NCBI GenBank assembly: GCA_922989275.2
Contig: OV277871.1
Location: forward strand, 33,552,693-33,616,692
Direction of reading: 5' to 3'
DNA: 64,000 bases
From: Gari tellinella
Lineage: Eukaryota; Mollusca; Bivalvia; Cardiida; Psammobiidae
The notes beneath the pieces are model-generated. The model ran no database searches. It saw only the letters and a list, made by a program, of their open reading frames with translations, and was not told the DNA's origin. How positions within the stretch are numbered: the stretch's first letter is position 1; each line of letters opens with the position of its first letter. Made by a program: the position numbers and the translations under genes. Shown here piece after piece: positions 45,653-57,173 of this stretch.

Positions 45653-45873
45653 GAACCCTTTCATGGTCAAATTAAGCGGGAGATTTTAGCCATTTATCGC
45701 TTTATTGTCGTCTGCTGTAGTATTGTTGTTTTAAACACAAGTTTCAAAGTTTGAATTAAGGTTGTATGACTTGATAAATATCGATATGAGTGTCAAACCA
45801 TTTGTTTTCTGGTCAGACGCCAAACTGTTTGCAATCGCGCTTTATGACGTCATTGAGAGTCATAGCCACGTTT
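45653..45873. mobile_element. MITE family A, hairpin truncated
   Basis: GAACCCTTTCATGGTCAAAT ... GACGTCATTGAGAGTCATAG. Core-1 has lost its loop and half of each arm (45795-45835). Confidence 0.6.
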
Positions 45874-46454
45874 TAATTTTGAAATATTGGTATTTTCGAC
45901 ATAAGCGAGAGAGTGCTATCGAAATCCAATTTACGAAATACGGATGAGTTTGACTTTTAAAAACAAGTTCGAAGTATTGAGTTTCAATTTTATTTTCATA
46001 TTACCCTCAGATGCAACTTTGTACGGACTTTGTGAAATAGGCTGGATCAGATGTTTTTAGAAATTGTGCGAAATTATTCGTTGCGCATGTTACACATGCC
46101 GAATCTTAACATTTAAATTATGTAGCAATAGTTTGAGGGATCCATCCAGGAATCTCACAAGAGATCACATCTGATAAACACATAATCGTTATGGGTGACT
46201 TTAGCCCTTTGTTACATCTTTGTAACATTTTCTTATCAAATTGTTCCAACGTGTATGCAATAAAACGGCTTGTTGTGTTTTATGTAAACTCAACCATAAT
46301 GCCATGATTTGCACATGTATATATCGTCAACATGGAGAAGACTTTATATAAGTTATGTATAACTTGTTTTCTTATCCATGGTTATATAGCTTATTATGTT
46401 ATAACATATGTATAATATCTTGTGCGAAAATTCTGAAATAATTACTGCTTAAAC
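45874..46454. other. Intron of gene 2, nothing recognised
   Basis: AT-rich, no coding signal or repeat family identified. Confidence 0.5.
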
Positions 46455-46690
46455 TAACCCATTACCCAATAACCTGCTTTTAGTATGGAATATCGGTGAC
46501 CGTTTAAAACAGCTTGAAAGTAATACAGAGTTCGTCTTTACTTTCAGCCTGATAGAATATGCAACTATTTTATACGGTGAATATTCAAGAATGAAAAATG
46601 ACACTATTTGCTATTTGGGGGGGGGGGGGGGGGGGGGGAATAAACTTAAGGCGTAACAAAGGCGTATTTACTGGAACAATGAGTTAAATT
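46455..46690. mobile_element. MITE family E remnant with poly-G tract
   Basis: TAACCCATTACCCAATAACC at the left; shortened core-2 arms at 46505-46560; a run of about 21 G at 46617-46638 lies inside. Confidence 0.6.
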
Positions 46691-46794
46691 TTCCAAGAAT
46701 GTAAATGGCATATATCATAAATGGAAACGTATACTGGGTGTATCATAGTATGGAACTGGAAAAGTAAGTCAGATTCTAAAATAATTAATTATTA

Positions 46795-47025
46795 TTTATT
46801 TCTCCATCTAATAATGTCTTGGCTTGTCTATTTCTCCATCTAATGCTCCATTCCTCCATCAAATGTTGTCATGTGATACCTCTTTGGAATTGTCTTTTCA
46901 ATATTATTCCAACGAGGTAACACTAGACAAGATTAAATGGAGAAATCAGAAATCAAATGTATTTTAACGTGTTTACTTGCGACCGTTTTTGTCGTACAAC
47001 GTTTCGTAGACGAACCCCTGATGTT
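46795..47025. mobile_element. MITE family N, copy 1
   Basis: ATTATTTATTTCTCCATCTA ... ATTAAATGGAGAAATCAGAA and TTTTTGTCGTACAACGTTTC. Related to 59930-60155. The inner part is TTGGAATTGTCTTTTCAATA. Confidence 0.6.
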
Positions 47026-47503
47026 TAAGAATATAAACAGAAATTGAAGTATTTGCTTTGCTTAAGCAAAAGTTACATTTACCATAATTTCAAAAACATT
47101 CATTTTTCATATCGTTTAACTATTTTGATACATTTGCGACGCCAATGAGATAAAAGGTCGATCGATTATTGCCGACTTATAAGCAAACAGTTGGTTTTCG
47201 GTGACATAGCGATACTCATTCAACTAGACGTCTACTGGTAAAAATGTTTGAAATTACATACAAAGTTTTGGATACATTCTGGCGGACTTTATTCTTTCCC
47301 AATAATTTTTTTTCTGCTAAAATCAATATTTCCACAAAATTTCTAACTGATCGATCAATACGTTTATCTTAATGACCATGAAAGAGGAATTTGATCGCTG
47401 TATAGAACTTAATTGCCTATCATAAAAGTTTCATCATTACTTAAAACCGTTTACTTAAAAACCATTAAAGCGGGAAAATTGAATATCAATTAAAAACAAG
47501 CTT
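47026..47503. other. Intron of gene 2, no gene seen
   Basis: Contains a decayed family B word TTATTCTTTCCCAATAATTT at 47288. Nothing else. Confidence 0.4.
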
Positions 47504-47703
47504 ATCCTTTTACGCTTTCACCGCTTCATTGCCGTCTTCAGCTTTAGACAAAAGTCGTCTGCTTTTATTTCTATTTTTCTAATTGTTTTGACGTTTGGAC
47601 CTGAGAAATATCAATTTGAGTGTCACACCACGCAGCGGCTAATCAGGATCCAAACTGTTTGCAAATTACCAGTGTGCCTACCGAGGTGCATCGAAGGGGT
47701 TAG
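47504..47703. mobile_element. MITE family A, hairpin half lost
   Basis: TTACGCTTTCACCGCTTCAT ... GAAGGGGTTAG; only the right core-1 arm (GGATCCAAACTGTTTGC) remains. Confidence 0.6.
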
Positions 47704-47730
47704 ATGTGAATTGCTGATAACAATTACTGT

Positions 47731-48079
47731 TACAACGCTCCCTCTCTACAACGGCCCTCCTAACAACGATTCCCTCCTTACAACGACTCTTGCCGCTGTT
47801 CCCGAAACTGGACAATTATGTCTAACGCTTTTATTGCTGCAATATCGTCTGCTTAAAATTGTCGTCTGCTGTTTTTTTTAAAGTTACATATTTGACCATT
47901 TCAGAGTAAAACACTTAATTACGGGTGACAAACAACTTGAATCGCGTTACGCGGCGTCTGATCTGGATTCAAGCTGTTTGCAAATGAAAGCCAAATTCCC
48001 TCCCTGTAACGACTCCCTCCGAACAACGAACATATTTTGTGTCTCCCATTGGGTGTCGTTGTAGAGGGGGAGCGCTGTA
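47731..48079. mobile_element. MITE family C
   Basis: TACAACGCTCCCTCTCTACA ... TTGTAGAGGGGGAGCGCTGT; the left hairpin arm is partly deleted (47928-47985). Confidence 0.75.
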
Positions 48080-48560
48080 TAAACACTTTGGATCCTGGTG
48101 AGACGACGAGTATCGCGGAGTGTCATTTAAGACTTTTGTGACACTCTGCGGTCTTGATTTTAACAGATATTTAGAAAATTCTATTTTTACAACAGAAGCA
48201 GACACTTATTTTTTCAGATTGGAAGAAAATGCAAAAACATGATATCTGAGAATTCTTGCAGACGATAAATTGTGCAAACGACATTTTCATAGCTTACTTA
48301 ACCATTTGCTTGCTGTTTGCGACTTCACTTTTTTGCAAACAGTTTGACTCAAGATCAGACGCCGCGTTACAACTGTTTAAACCGAGTCTGCAATTTTCAG
48401 TATTTGCTTTGTTTTCTGTGTTTTCAAAGGATCTTCCCTTATTCAGATTTTTTTATCTTAAAAATTAAAAACTGCATATATAGCTAAATTTAATAAATTT
48501 TGCAGACGACAATTTCACAAGAGACGATATTACAACAGGATAAGGGTTAAGTTCCTTATA
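48080..48560. mobile_element. Fragments of core-1 MITEs
   Basis: Arms near 48085-48150 (GGATCCTGGTGAGACGACGA) and 48333-48385 (AACAGTTTGACTCAAGATCA), plus the family A word GACGACAATTTC. No complete element. Confidence 0.5.
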
Positions 48561-48584
48561 ATAATAATAATAATAATAATAATA
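48559..48584. repeat. (AAT)n microsatellite
   Basis: Eight to nine ATA/AAT units. Confidence 0.9.
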
Positions 48585-48739
48585 AAGACTTTATTTCAAG
48601 AGGGTACCACACAACTAGAACACACAAGAAACTAATCGCCCTTGTGGCCCTCAAAATATTGTACAGATAATTACAGAACACATGCTATCCTATCCTATCT
48701 ACGAGCATATATCTACTTCAATATTTTACGCCGAGAACG

Positions 48740-48898
48740 GTATTATTTGCAAACTGTTACGCTGCGTGTTATCAAGATCTACATTTATTGACACTCATTT
48801 AGATATTCCTTAAAAAACACCTAAAATATGAATTTGAGAAATAAAAACAGACGACAACAGATCAAAATGAATGATGTCATGGCAATGAAGGGGTTAAG
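48740..48898. mobile_element. MITE family A, right part, inverted
   Basis: TATTTGCAAACTGTTACG core arm through AGACGACAACAG to GGCAATGAAGGGGTTAAG. Confidence 0.5.
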
Positions 48899-48901
48899 AA
48901 A

Positions 48902-49111
48902 TACAGTAAAACCTCGCTATTACGACCACTAAAACGAAGGCAAATTGATTGTATAATAGAGAGGAGGCAGCTTAAAGCAAGATGACAGTGAAACAGAAAG
49001 CTCCTAAAGGAGCTTTCTGTTTCACTGTCACCTTGCTTTAAGCGGTCACCTATCGTAAACACCCTAATAATTAACAAAATTTAGTGGTCGTTATAGAGAG
49101 GTTTTACTGTA
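48902..49111. mobile_element. MITE family D
   Basis: TACAGTAAAACCTCGCTATT ... GAGAGGTTTTACTGTA; core-2 hairpin at about 48968-49044 fully paired, tip AAGCTCC-TAAA-GGAGCTT. Confidence 0.85.
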
Positions 49112-50105
49112 TAATCTATCGGGTCATTATTATCGCACCAATGACTATTGAGAAGTACAAACCATTTAATCATTATCAGACTAAATCAAATAGATAACTA
49201 ATTAATGCATTTGCTAACTAAGTGTGTTGTATAACGAAGCTACAGGCAGCATACCTTTGTTGGCATACTTAAAACGATATTTAAATTTTCCTGACGTTTT
49301 ACTTTAATTTCGCTAATTTAACCATTTCATGATCAAATTTATCGTGAGTTTTTATCCCCTTCATCGCCATATTATCGTCTGTTTCAATATTGTTTTCTGC
49401 AATATTGTTTCACCATCTCGGTGCTAATATTTAGCAAAGGATGACACGTGAATGGACCGCCAAAGTTAATAAACATGCAAAACATAGTTCCACGGTTAAT
49501 TCCGATTGATTCAGAATAAGTCTAGGGAGCAAACATTCCCTGTCCCGTCCCATATATAACCACTCGATCACCGGCAGAAATGTCGTTTGACGTCATATTT
49601 CTTTACAAATTTTGACAATGTGTATAAATATATTTATCTATCTTTTTTTGTATAGAAAGTTCTTTTTACATTACTTGAATAAACTATTTACCTTCGACAG
49701 TTTCGAAATCTACTGATATCTTTCTTAAAAATCGCAATGCGACGATCGGCTATCTTGGGCCTTGTCCGTCAGTTTCCGGTTTCATGGAAACGACCAATAC
49801 AAGGTCGTATATTCGAAATGGTCTATGGGTCCCCCTCGTCCCTGTATATGACAGAGTTCTAATAGACTATCTCAAATCTAGGACCCTGTGTTCGTCGTTT
49901 CCATTTTCCTCATTTGCATAGTTAATCCACTAGTTATATACGAGATTTAAACAATGAGTTTTATTCACCGCTCGCACCGAATGTTATGTTATAATTCTAG
50001 CTATTTTGCAAACGAGATCGTTGAAGCAGAACTTTATTTTTTATATATAAGGGTTAAATACGAGTCGGTCAGGCGTACTTACAAGATTTCAGATTTAACG
50101 TTTGA
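49112..50105. other. Intron of gene 2, nothing firm
   Basis: Contains a family A left end near 49318-49410 (TTTAACCATTTCATGATCAA ... TCGTCTGTTTCAATATTG) that breaks off. The rest is unrecognised. Confidence 0.45.
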
Positions 50106-50106
50106 T

Positions 50107-50609
50107 GTAAAGTAGAGAAGACGTTATCCTATCCCAATCAACTAGTTTACGCTAACACTGTTATTTTCATTGCAAATAGTTTAGAGCCAGATCAGACACC
50201 GGGTGACCAGGCGTATGATCGGCTCCAAGCTGTTTGCCACTCAGATTTACATTAATTATTACAATTTTCTAAAGTTGTCCTTTTAAAAGTGTCGTTTAAG
50301 TGCAATGCGTTTGCGTTTCGATTGCGTTTTACAGTGGAGAATCTGTTATTCTTTCCCGTTTAAACGCAAACGTACGCAAACGCAAAGCACTATAACGTAG
50401 AAAAAAACAACTTTTGGACAATTCTGATATTTCATGTTTATCTTGGTGGCAAACAGTTTGGAGTCTGATCAGACGCCGGGTTACCCGGCGTCTGATCTGG
50501 CTCCAAACTGTTTGCACTGCAAATAATAGTTTTAGCGTAAACGCGTTTATTGGGAAAGAATAACACATTCTCCACTGTAGCGGGGAAGATTAACACCTTT
50601 TCCATTGTA
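50107..50609. mobile_element. Older family B MITE split by a younger family B MITE
   Basis: The left part runs from AAAGTAGAGAAGACGTTATC with core-1 hairpin at 50175-50238 to GCGTTTCGATTGCGTTT. The right end GGGGAAGATTAACACC...CATTGTA resumes after 50580. The inserted copy is 50330-50579. Confidence 0.75.
50330..50579. mobile_element. Young family B MITE, 250 bp, TA flanked
   Basis: TACAGTGGAGAATCTG ... CACATTCTCCACTGTA; core-1 hairpin 50448-50512. Nearly identical to 11917-12166. Confidence 0.85.
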
Positions 50610-50650
50610 CGAGTCGTTTGTAACATGATTTCCTTTATATTGATTTACAG

Positions 50651-50687
50651 GTTTGCAATGGCGAAGACAGAATATGTGCGGTAAAAG
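50651..50687 (+). CDS. Gene 2, 37-nt microexon (Cys-x6-Cys linker)
   Basis: TTGATTTACAG acceptor and GTATTA donor. It reads VCNGEDRICAVK plus one base, phase 0 to 1. Same length, phase and Cys spacing as the gene 1 microexon at 10673 (VCDATAGNCIVK). It joins the PAN exon (phase 0 end at 43551) to the first CCP exon (phase 1 start at 57454), giving ...VK-E-CPLP. The two other frames hit a stop in at least one paralogue, so the assignment is constrained. Its small size would hide it from most gene finders. Confidence 0.65.
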
Positions 50688-50876
50688 GTATTAAAATAAA
50701 ATCAATATCTTTTATATATTTTTGTGCATGTTTTTATTATATATTTTGTTCTTAAAAGTGTTTTAAAATTAAATCGCGTTTGTTTAATTGCATTCGACTA
50801 ATACATTTATGTTACATTTTATTTAGCGACCCTTAATGAATGAAAGAGTATGATTACCTTAAAAGCCATGAATCAG

Positions 50877-51104
50877 TTAATCCATTTGCGCCTGGTGGAT
50901 TCTTCCATGTTTAAATATTTGGTTAGTCCAATTTTTATCAAAGGGGTGCCTGGTCAAATTTTCATTTTCATTTTGTTTTATATTGGAATTCCTATCAGCA
51001 AACAGTGTAGACTCTGTTCAGACGCCGCATAATGCGGTGTCTTGTCAGAGTATACACTGTTTGTCTATGTCCCATATATGGGATCGTGGGCACAAATGAC
51101 TTAA
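50877..51104. mobile_element. MITE family H, copy 2
   Basis: TTAATCCATTTGCGCCTGGT ... GGGCACAAATGACTTAA; core-1 hairpin at 50997-51065 (GTGTAGACTCTG arm). It lies just after the microexon, whereas the family H copy in gene 1 lies just before it. Confidence 0.7.
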
Positions 51105-51171
51105 TTGCATGGCATGGTAACGCAGAAAAATCCTAAAGAAATGTCTGCTATATATACTACATGTACAAGCC

Positions 51172-51640
51172 GGTCACAAACTTGGTATAAAAATACGCAA
51201 AAATGTATTGGCTACACGATGATGTAGTTTTAATTGTGATTAAATTATTTGAAGATACAAAATTTTGTGTGAATGACCGTGGTGTGAAAAGTAAAAGTTG
51301 CAGACGTTTAATGTTTGGTAACTGTCGTTTGGTCATCGAAAATATCATTGTGCAAAACCGTGAGGCCTAGAGCTTTGATTTTTTATGTGTATCATTGCAT
51401 AGTAGACCTCCAAATTTATCAGATGTATGCACTTGCGTTAAAATATGGTCCCGCTCCAGGGGTCACAATTTTTTACATAGAGCTATAGAAACATTACAAA
51501 TCTGCAACTTTTGCTTTTCACACAATCGTTATTTACACACAAACTTATGATTTGCAAATTATCAAATCACAATCAGTAATATACCATCGTGTGGCCAATA
51601 CATTTTCGCGAATTTGATACCAAATGTGTCTAGTGTTCGT
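51172..51640. repeat. Element with long imperfect inverted arms
   Basis: Left arm TACGCAAAAATGTATTGGC...CACGATG...GTGTGAAAAGTAAAAGTTGC (to about 51302) is mirrored by GCAACTTTTGCTTTTCACAC...CATCGTGTGGCCAATACATT (about 51505-51607). Arms of about 130 bp with a 200-bp spacer. Confidence 0.6.
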
Positions 51641-52099
51641 ACTAATAGTATAACAAAATTCCCTCAAACAAAATGTACATAAGTATATGTTCGATTTGCT
51701 TTAAGATGTTAACAGTCTTAATACCATGAAGTAGTCTCCTCTTTAGTGGTCGTAATGAAGGGTGTTTGAATTTATTTGGATGCAGTTTTGTCCAAGCTTG
51801 CTAGTTCTGTTATTTAGTTCCATAATATGATACATGTATATCAGATTATCTGAACAAGTTTAGTTTATGTGTATTCTTGAATATTTGACAGATTTTTTTT
51901 AGTTTTTTGTCTGCTTTCATATCCATGTATACTAATAATTGTTCTATTCGTTTTCTCTGTACATATAAGTCATTGCTTTTTTATCTTTTTTAGCATTGGT
52001 TCATTTATAACCTTGTATTTGTTTGGTTCTTTTCATGTTGAATTTGGGAATGTGTTGTGACTTCGGCTGCTGAAGTTGTACCAAATTGTGTCGTCTTCT
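51641..52099. other. Intron of gene 2, nothing recognised
   Basis: AT-rich with poly-T runs; no coding or repeat signal. Confidence 0.5.
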
Positions 52100-52302
52100 T
52101 TAACCCTCTTACCTCCAAAACTTCGTCTGCATTTCTAGTGTCGTTTGTAAAAATTTTAACGTCAGCTTTATAGTTGTTTGACTGAAGAAATGTTGACACG
52201 AGTGTCAAAAAGTTTGAATCTTGATCAGACGCCGCGTTACGCGTCGTCTGATCAGAATCCAAACTATTTGCAATGTTGTCTTTTGCCGTCATTGGCAGTT
52301 AA
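52100..52302. mobile_element. MITE family A, TTAA flanked
   Basis: TTAACCCTCTTACCTCC ... GTCATTGGCAGTTAA; core-1 hairpin at 52205-52270 well paired. Confidence 0.75.
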
Positions 52303-52435
52303 AGCAATTGGCTCTGAAGAAGATTCCACTTTTACCCCTTTTATATATATCGTTATTTACTGACTCCCGTTTAAACAGCCACCGTTTTGAAACTTGAAAC
52401 CGGTTCCTATACTTGTAAAGCGACTGAGGTTAGCC

Positions 52436-52510
52436 AGATGCTCAAATGCGACCAATCAAAAGCTTGAGGACGATCTCAGATATATTGCAAACATTTTATA
52501 AAATCTCTCT
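52436..52510. repeat. Half of family F element
   Basis: GCTCAAATGCGACCAATCAA plus GAGGACGATCTCAGA and TTTATAA. Confidence 0.45.
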
Positions 52511-53199
52511 AACTAATATATATATACATCGTGTTCGCTTTTAATAATTTTGAGTTATAAAAACAATAATAAAACATGTTGATGCGGTTGCAGGGTAATG
52601 GATTAATGCAAGTACAAAATGATGACGATATATTTTATAGCGTTTAAATCATGACAATAGGGATGTAAAGCAGTCAAGGAGTAACTCATGTGAAAAATGT
52701 AAAACCGTATAAGAGTGGCTGCCCTTCCGGGTAGCCAAAAAGCATACTTACAGTTCTCTGTCCGAATAGACAAAACAATGAAAGTACCTTAGTTATGTTC
52801 TACATTTTATTGCTTTGCCAATCTTCAACTGTAAATCAAAACAGAAAATCAGTGATTAACTTGAGGTTCTTGTCGACCGCACTCTAACTGACCTGGTTCC
52901 AAACTCAGACTAAAGTGTGTCATCAATTTCCGTTTTAAAAATGACATTTCCCCCATTGCATTTCTATATGATTGAGACTGTAAGAGTGAATGATAATAAT
53001 AAACTACGTGTGCATGTATGTTCAAATCATCTTTGGTAATGGTGTCTCAGGGCCCCAGATAAGGGGAGTAAAATGTATTTGAAAAAAGAAGAATTCCACA
53101 CAACTCTTCACATATATTGTGTGGCTTTACAATATAAATCGGCAATCTTTTACTAAAATGCTCAGGCACTTATTGTTTTCAGATGGGAGCGTTTTAACA
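52511..53199. other. Intron of gene 2, nothing firm
   Basis: A family I end (TCAGGGCCCCAGATAAGGGG) occurs at 53047. Otherwise unrecognised. Confidence 0.4.
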
Positions 53200-53388
53200 T
53201 TTTACTTCATAGATATGCCTTTTCACGCACTCATACTAAATATTCTATAAATCATAGCAGGTGATAGCTTAAAACAGGCTGAAAGTAAAACATAATTCGT
53301 CTTTGTCGCATTCTGCTTTACTTTCAACCTGCTTTATATGGTTACACAACTTCCATTACTAGAAACAGGCTATAGAGCAAAGGGTTAA
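53200..53388. mobile_element. MITE family E
   Basis: Core-2 hairpin at 53263-53336; right end ACAGGCTATAGAGCAAAGGGTTAA. Confidence 0.6.
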
Positions 53389-53647
53389 AACTTTTTTGTC
53401 AATTTTTCCCAGGTTTCGCTACCTTGGCAACTTTGAAAATCTTAAGTACTACTTGTAGTATAATTCTCAACCACATTCTTACCGTCGTCTTTTCCCTTGA
53501 CTGCGTGAGATAAGGTTTTACACATCTTATAAAATATTCAAGGTGCATTAAATCAATGAATTTAACCTATTAGTGCCTGGATATAACAGTGATTCCTCGC
53601 TATGTGAATGCTGGACTTTTTTTTTTTTTATAGATATACAATGCTGA

Positions 53648-53930
53648 TAAACCCATTCACTGTTAAATTGTTCGTGAGATTTTACCCCTTCACCTTTTCA
53701 TTGTCGTCTGCTTCAATATTTTTGTCTGCATTTGTCGTTTCACAGTTAATAAAATAAGGCAGTAGGACTGAATAAATTTCAGAATGAGTGTCAAACAGTT
53801 TGGATCTTGGATCAGACGCCGCGTTAGAGTTTATTTTTACAATTTATTATAAAAATAAAAACGGTGCAGATCCTGATCTGAGCGTTCCTTAACATTTTGA
53901 TCAGGATATACACTGTTTGCATAGGACAAG
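53648..53930. mobile_element. MITE family A left half plus a second hairpin arm
   Basis: ACCCATTCACTGTTAAATTG to core-1 tip CAGACGCCGCGTTA at 53825, then an unrelated hairpin (GCAGATCCTGATCTGAGCG / TGATCAGGATATACACTGTT). Confidence 0.5.
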
Positions 53931-54039
53931 TGTACTCCTCACAGATAAACTGGTTTAAATGAAGAATAAACTCGTCGCTGGGGTTGAATATATTAACCTA
54001 TTAATCCTTGGATAAGGGATGGCATATTTCTGATACCCT

Positions 54040-54266
54040 TTAACCCTTTCACTGGCAACTTTTTGGGTGAAATATTTACTCCTTCACCGTTTCATTGTCG
54101 TTTGCTTCATTTTTTTGTTTGCAAGATCGTTTCAAAGTGAGATTCAATGTAGTATGACTGAAAACGTGTCAAACAGTTTGGATTCTGACCAGACGCCGCG
54201 TTACTCGGCAGGATTTCAACTGTTTGCAAACGCGCTTTTAAGCGTCGTTAAGAGTGAAAGAATTAA
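54040..54266. mobile_element. MITE family A, TTAA flanked
   Basis: TTAACCCTTTCACTGGC ... GTTAAGAGTGAAAGAATTAA; core-1 hairpin shortened (54173-54232). Confidence 0.75.
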
Positions 54267-55189
54267 GCACTTAGCTATCATTGGTAGTTGCCTGTAAATA
54301 TCTCACATACATACTAAATTAGTTAGATTTTACAAAAACGTTCGCGTTACCTTTCAGGTAATATCTAAAAAGTGGAAAATGGAGACTTTTTCACGATTTA
54401 AAGGCACAATCCCGCTCAAATTGGTGTTTAAAACGCGCAATTTCTTATATGTGTGCATTTTCTATGTATTAAAACTAAGTGAAATCGAGTGTAAGAAGCC
54501 TGACATATGCACCCACTTCGTAAAGAATCCTACCTAAATGTGTCGAATTCTTATCGTGGTGGTTTACATTATAAGCGGGTTTGTTTACAAATAAGATTAC
54601 GGGCTGGTTCCGAGAACTCTCGATCGATCGCATAAAGGTCACGTGATTGATTCGGCCGCGACAATGTGTAAACATTGCATCAGTTTAACAGCCAAACTTA
54701 AAGGAGTTGTCTCTCTTTGGTTGTAAAGCACTCGACTTGTTGTATAGAATTATGCAAATGAGCTTTACCGAGTATGTCCGTAAATTTTCGTCGCTATTCA
54801 AAAATAAACAAACTTGATTACTTGTTTCCACAAATGTCACTGTTCGTTAGCAATATTGCTTCAAATATCACCACGTATTACTTCTTTTTATATGGAACGC
54901 TTACGATAGTGACATAAATTTCATGTAAGAAAAATGTTTGATTCTGTTTATGTGGGAGTAATATAGTGGCTTTAAAGATAACTATTCGAACATGAATTTA
55001 GTAATTAAAGTGTTTTAAACTATCAATTAACGAATTTATCTTGTTACCTAGCTACTTGCTTATCACGAAAACTGGTAATTAACTGCCTGTCACATTATGG
55101 TGGACTTAATGAGAAACCGTAATTGTTTCAATCTCAACTTTCAGGTGGGGGCGAAAGGGGTGAGCAATGTAAAGTATGTGTTTGCCGTT
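54267..55189. other. Intron of gene 2, no gene seen
   Basis: AAGGCACAATCCCGCTCAAAT and later CTTTCAGGTGGGGGCGAAAG look like pieces of other dispersed elements, but no ends can be defined. Confidence 0.35.
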
Positions 55190-55519
55190 TACCGCGCCCC
55201 CCTCTACAAAGGCGCTCAATGAAAGACAAAAATTGTGTACGTTGTTCGGAGGGAGTCGTTATAGAGAGTGAAACTGGCTACATTTGCAAACATGACGTCT
55301 GATCTTGATTCAAACTGTTTGCCGCTCGTCAATGACCATTTTTTACTGTCAAAATGTCCATTATGTAACTTTGAGAAAATAAGTAGACGAAAATTTAAGC
55401 AAACCATGTTGCAATAGTAAAGGCGTTGGGCATGAGTGTCTTGTTTGGGGAACAGCGGCAAGGGTCGTTGTAAGTAGGAGTCATTGTTGGGAGGACCGTT
55501 GTAGAGAGGGAACACTGTA
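55190..55519. mobile_element. MITE family C
   Basis: TACCGCGCCCCCCTCTACAA ... CGTTGTAGAGAGGGAACACT; the left core-1 arm is mostly deleted (55283-55322). Confidence 0.7.
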
Positions 55520-55724
55520 CTAATTGATACATATAAGAGAAAAATTGTAATGTTAATCCCATCCACCTACCCGACCAAACGAAACTAACCGTAAATGCAA
55601 TAAAATAATACATGTTCATCGAAAGTGAAATTTACTTTACATATAATCTAAGTGAGAGCCTGATCAGACTCGGAGTTACACGGCGCATGATCTGAATCCA
55701 ACTGTTTGCAATGGACATCAGGAT

Positions 55725-55865
55725 CAAATGTTATAAAGCGTTTGAGCTGAGTCTAAGTGTGCTCTCAAGCATTTGATTGGTCAGATTTGAGCCTAGGCTC
55801 AAATCTGACCAATAAAATGCTTGAGAACGACTTTAGACTCAACTGAAATGCTTTATAACTTTGGA
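55725..55865. repeat. Family F element, best copy
   Basis: Hairpin 55762-55830: CTCAAGCATTTGATTGGTCA + GATTTGAGCCTAGGCTCAAATC + the complement; almost perfect. Flanks GAGCTGAGTCTAAG / CTTTAGACTCAACTGAAATG extend the inverted repeat. Confidence 0.75.
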
Positions 55866-56331
55866 CCAAGACACTAAGTATAACCACATGTGTCTAAAAA
55901 TTTTAACATATAACCCCACAGAAGCACTATTTATAAGCAATATATAGTTGAGAGGAAGCTATAGTCTTCTAGAGAATTATTATTAGTAATTATTATACAA
56001 GATTTATATAACGTTCTTGTTCCACAGGAGCTGTGTATTCAGAAGCACTCCTCATGAAATTATATAAATGTACTTACAAAGTTAGAAAGACAAGTAACTA
56101 TTTTTACAATAAAAAAGGATTGCTTAGTATGACAATTCAGAGAATTATAATCATTAGTTTATAAAAATCAATTTTAAAATGCGTCACATATTTTTCAAAA
56201 AATCCCATTATTGAAACAGCACAACACACCAATTGTGGGAGACTTCATCACATAAGCGTATTACGCTGGGTAAACCCAAGGAAATGTTCAGTTCACGCTT
56301 GTTGTTGCTCTTGTGGTCACTGAGGAGTGCA
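55866..56331. other. Intron of gene 2, nothing recognised
   Basis: AT-rich, no feature supported. Confidence 0.5.
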
Positions 56332-56998
56332 TTAACCCTTTCATGATCAAATTATTCGGGAGAGTTTTACCCCTTCACCGCTTTATTGTCGACTGTTTCA
56401 GTATTGTTGTCTGCAAGACACGTTCAATATTTAAGGTTGGGTGACTTTATAAATATCGATAAGAGTCTCAAACAATTTTGGAAACGCGTAGAGGACGTTA
56501 TTCTTTCCCCTTTAAATGCAAATGTGCAGAATAAGAAAACCTTTTTGACAATTCTGACTATTTCTTTCAATCTGAGTGGCAAACAGTTAATGTTACCCGG
56601 GTCTGTTCTGGTTCCAAACTGTTTGCAAAGGAAATAATCGTTTTAGCGTAATTGCGTTTATTGGGAAAAATAACGGTTTCTCCATTGTATCTTTGAAAAC
56701 GCGTTGATGCTTAACCGTTTCGCTCTCAATGACGCTTAAAAGTGCATTTGCAAACAATCTGGATCCTGATAAGGATCCAAGCTGTTTAACACTTGTTTTG
56801 AAAATTCTTCAGTCATACTGCCTTGTTTTTTTAAAACTTTGAAACGACATTGCAGACGACAAATATCGATATTTATCAAGTCATACAACCTTCAATATGA
56901 CTTTGGAACGTGTCTTGCAGACAACAATATTGAAGTAACAACAATAAAGCGGTGAAGGGATAAAAATATCCCGAATGATTTGATCATGAAAGGGTTAA
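56332..56998. mobile_element. Nested MITE cluster: family A left end, family B, inverted family A
   Basis: 56332-56486 is the left part of family A (TTAACCCTTTCATGATC...). 56488-56689 is a family B element (GTAGAGGACGTTATTC ... TTTCTCCATTGTA, core reduced). 56711-56998 is a complete family A copy in the other orientation (TTAACCGTTTCGCTCTC ... ATGAAAGGGTTAA, hairpin shortened at 56750-56792). Together they form a large inverted repeat. Confidence 0.65.
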
Positions 56999-56999
56999 A

Positions 57000-57170
57000 C
57001 ATCTGCTTCCATTGCAAACATTTTGGAGCAGTCCAGAAGCTTGGTTATCGACTGTTTGCCACTTGGATTAAGAATAATTGCAATCATTATTTGTGGGGTG
57101 TGTCTACATCTTATTTCAATGCGTTGCATTTCGACTAAACAGGAAAGCAATCTTTTCCACTATAAATCTA
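57000..57170. mobile_element. MITE family B, decayed
   Basis: TTCCATTGCAAACATTTTGG through CTAAACAGGAAAGCAATC to TTTTCCACTATA. Confidence 0.5.
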
Positions 57171-57173
57171 TAA

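Noticed and set aside
48877..49077. 66-codon minus frame similar to the one at 18526-18729
   Set aside because: Both are translated family D MITEs.
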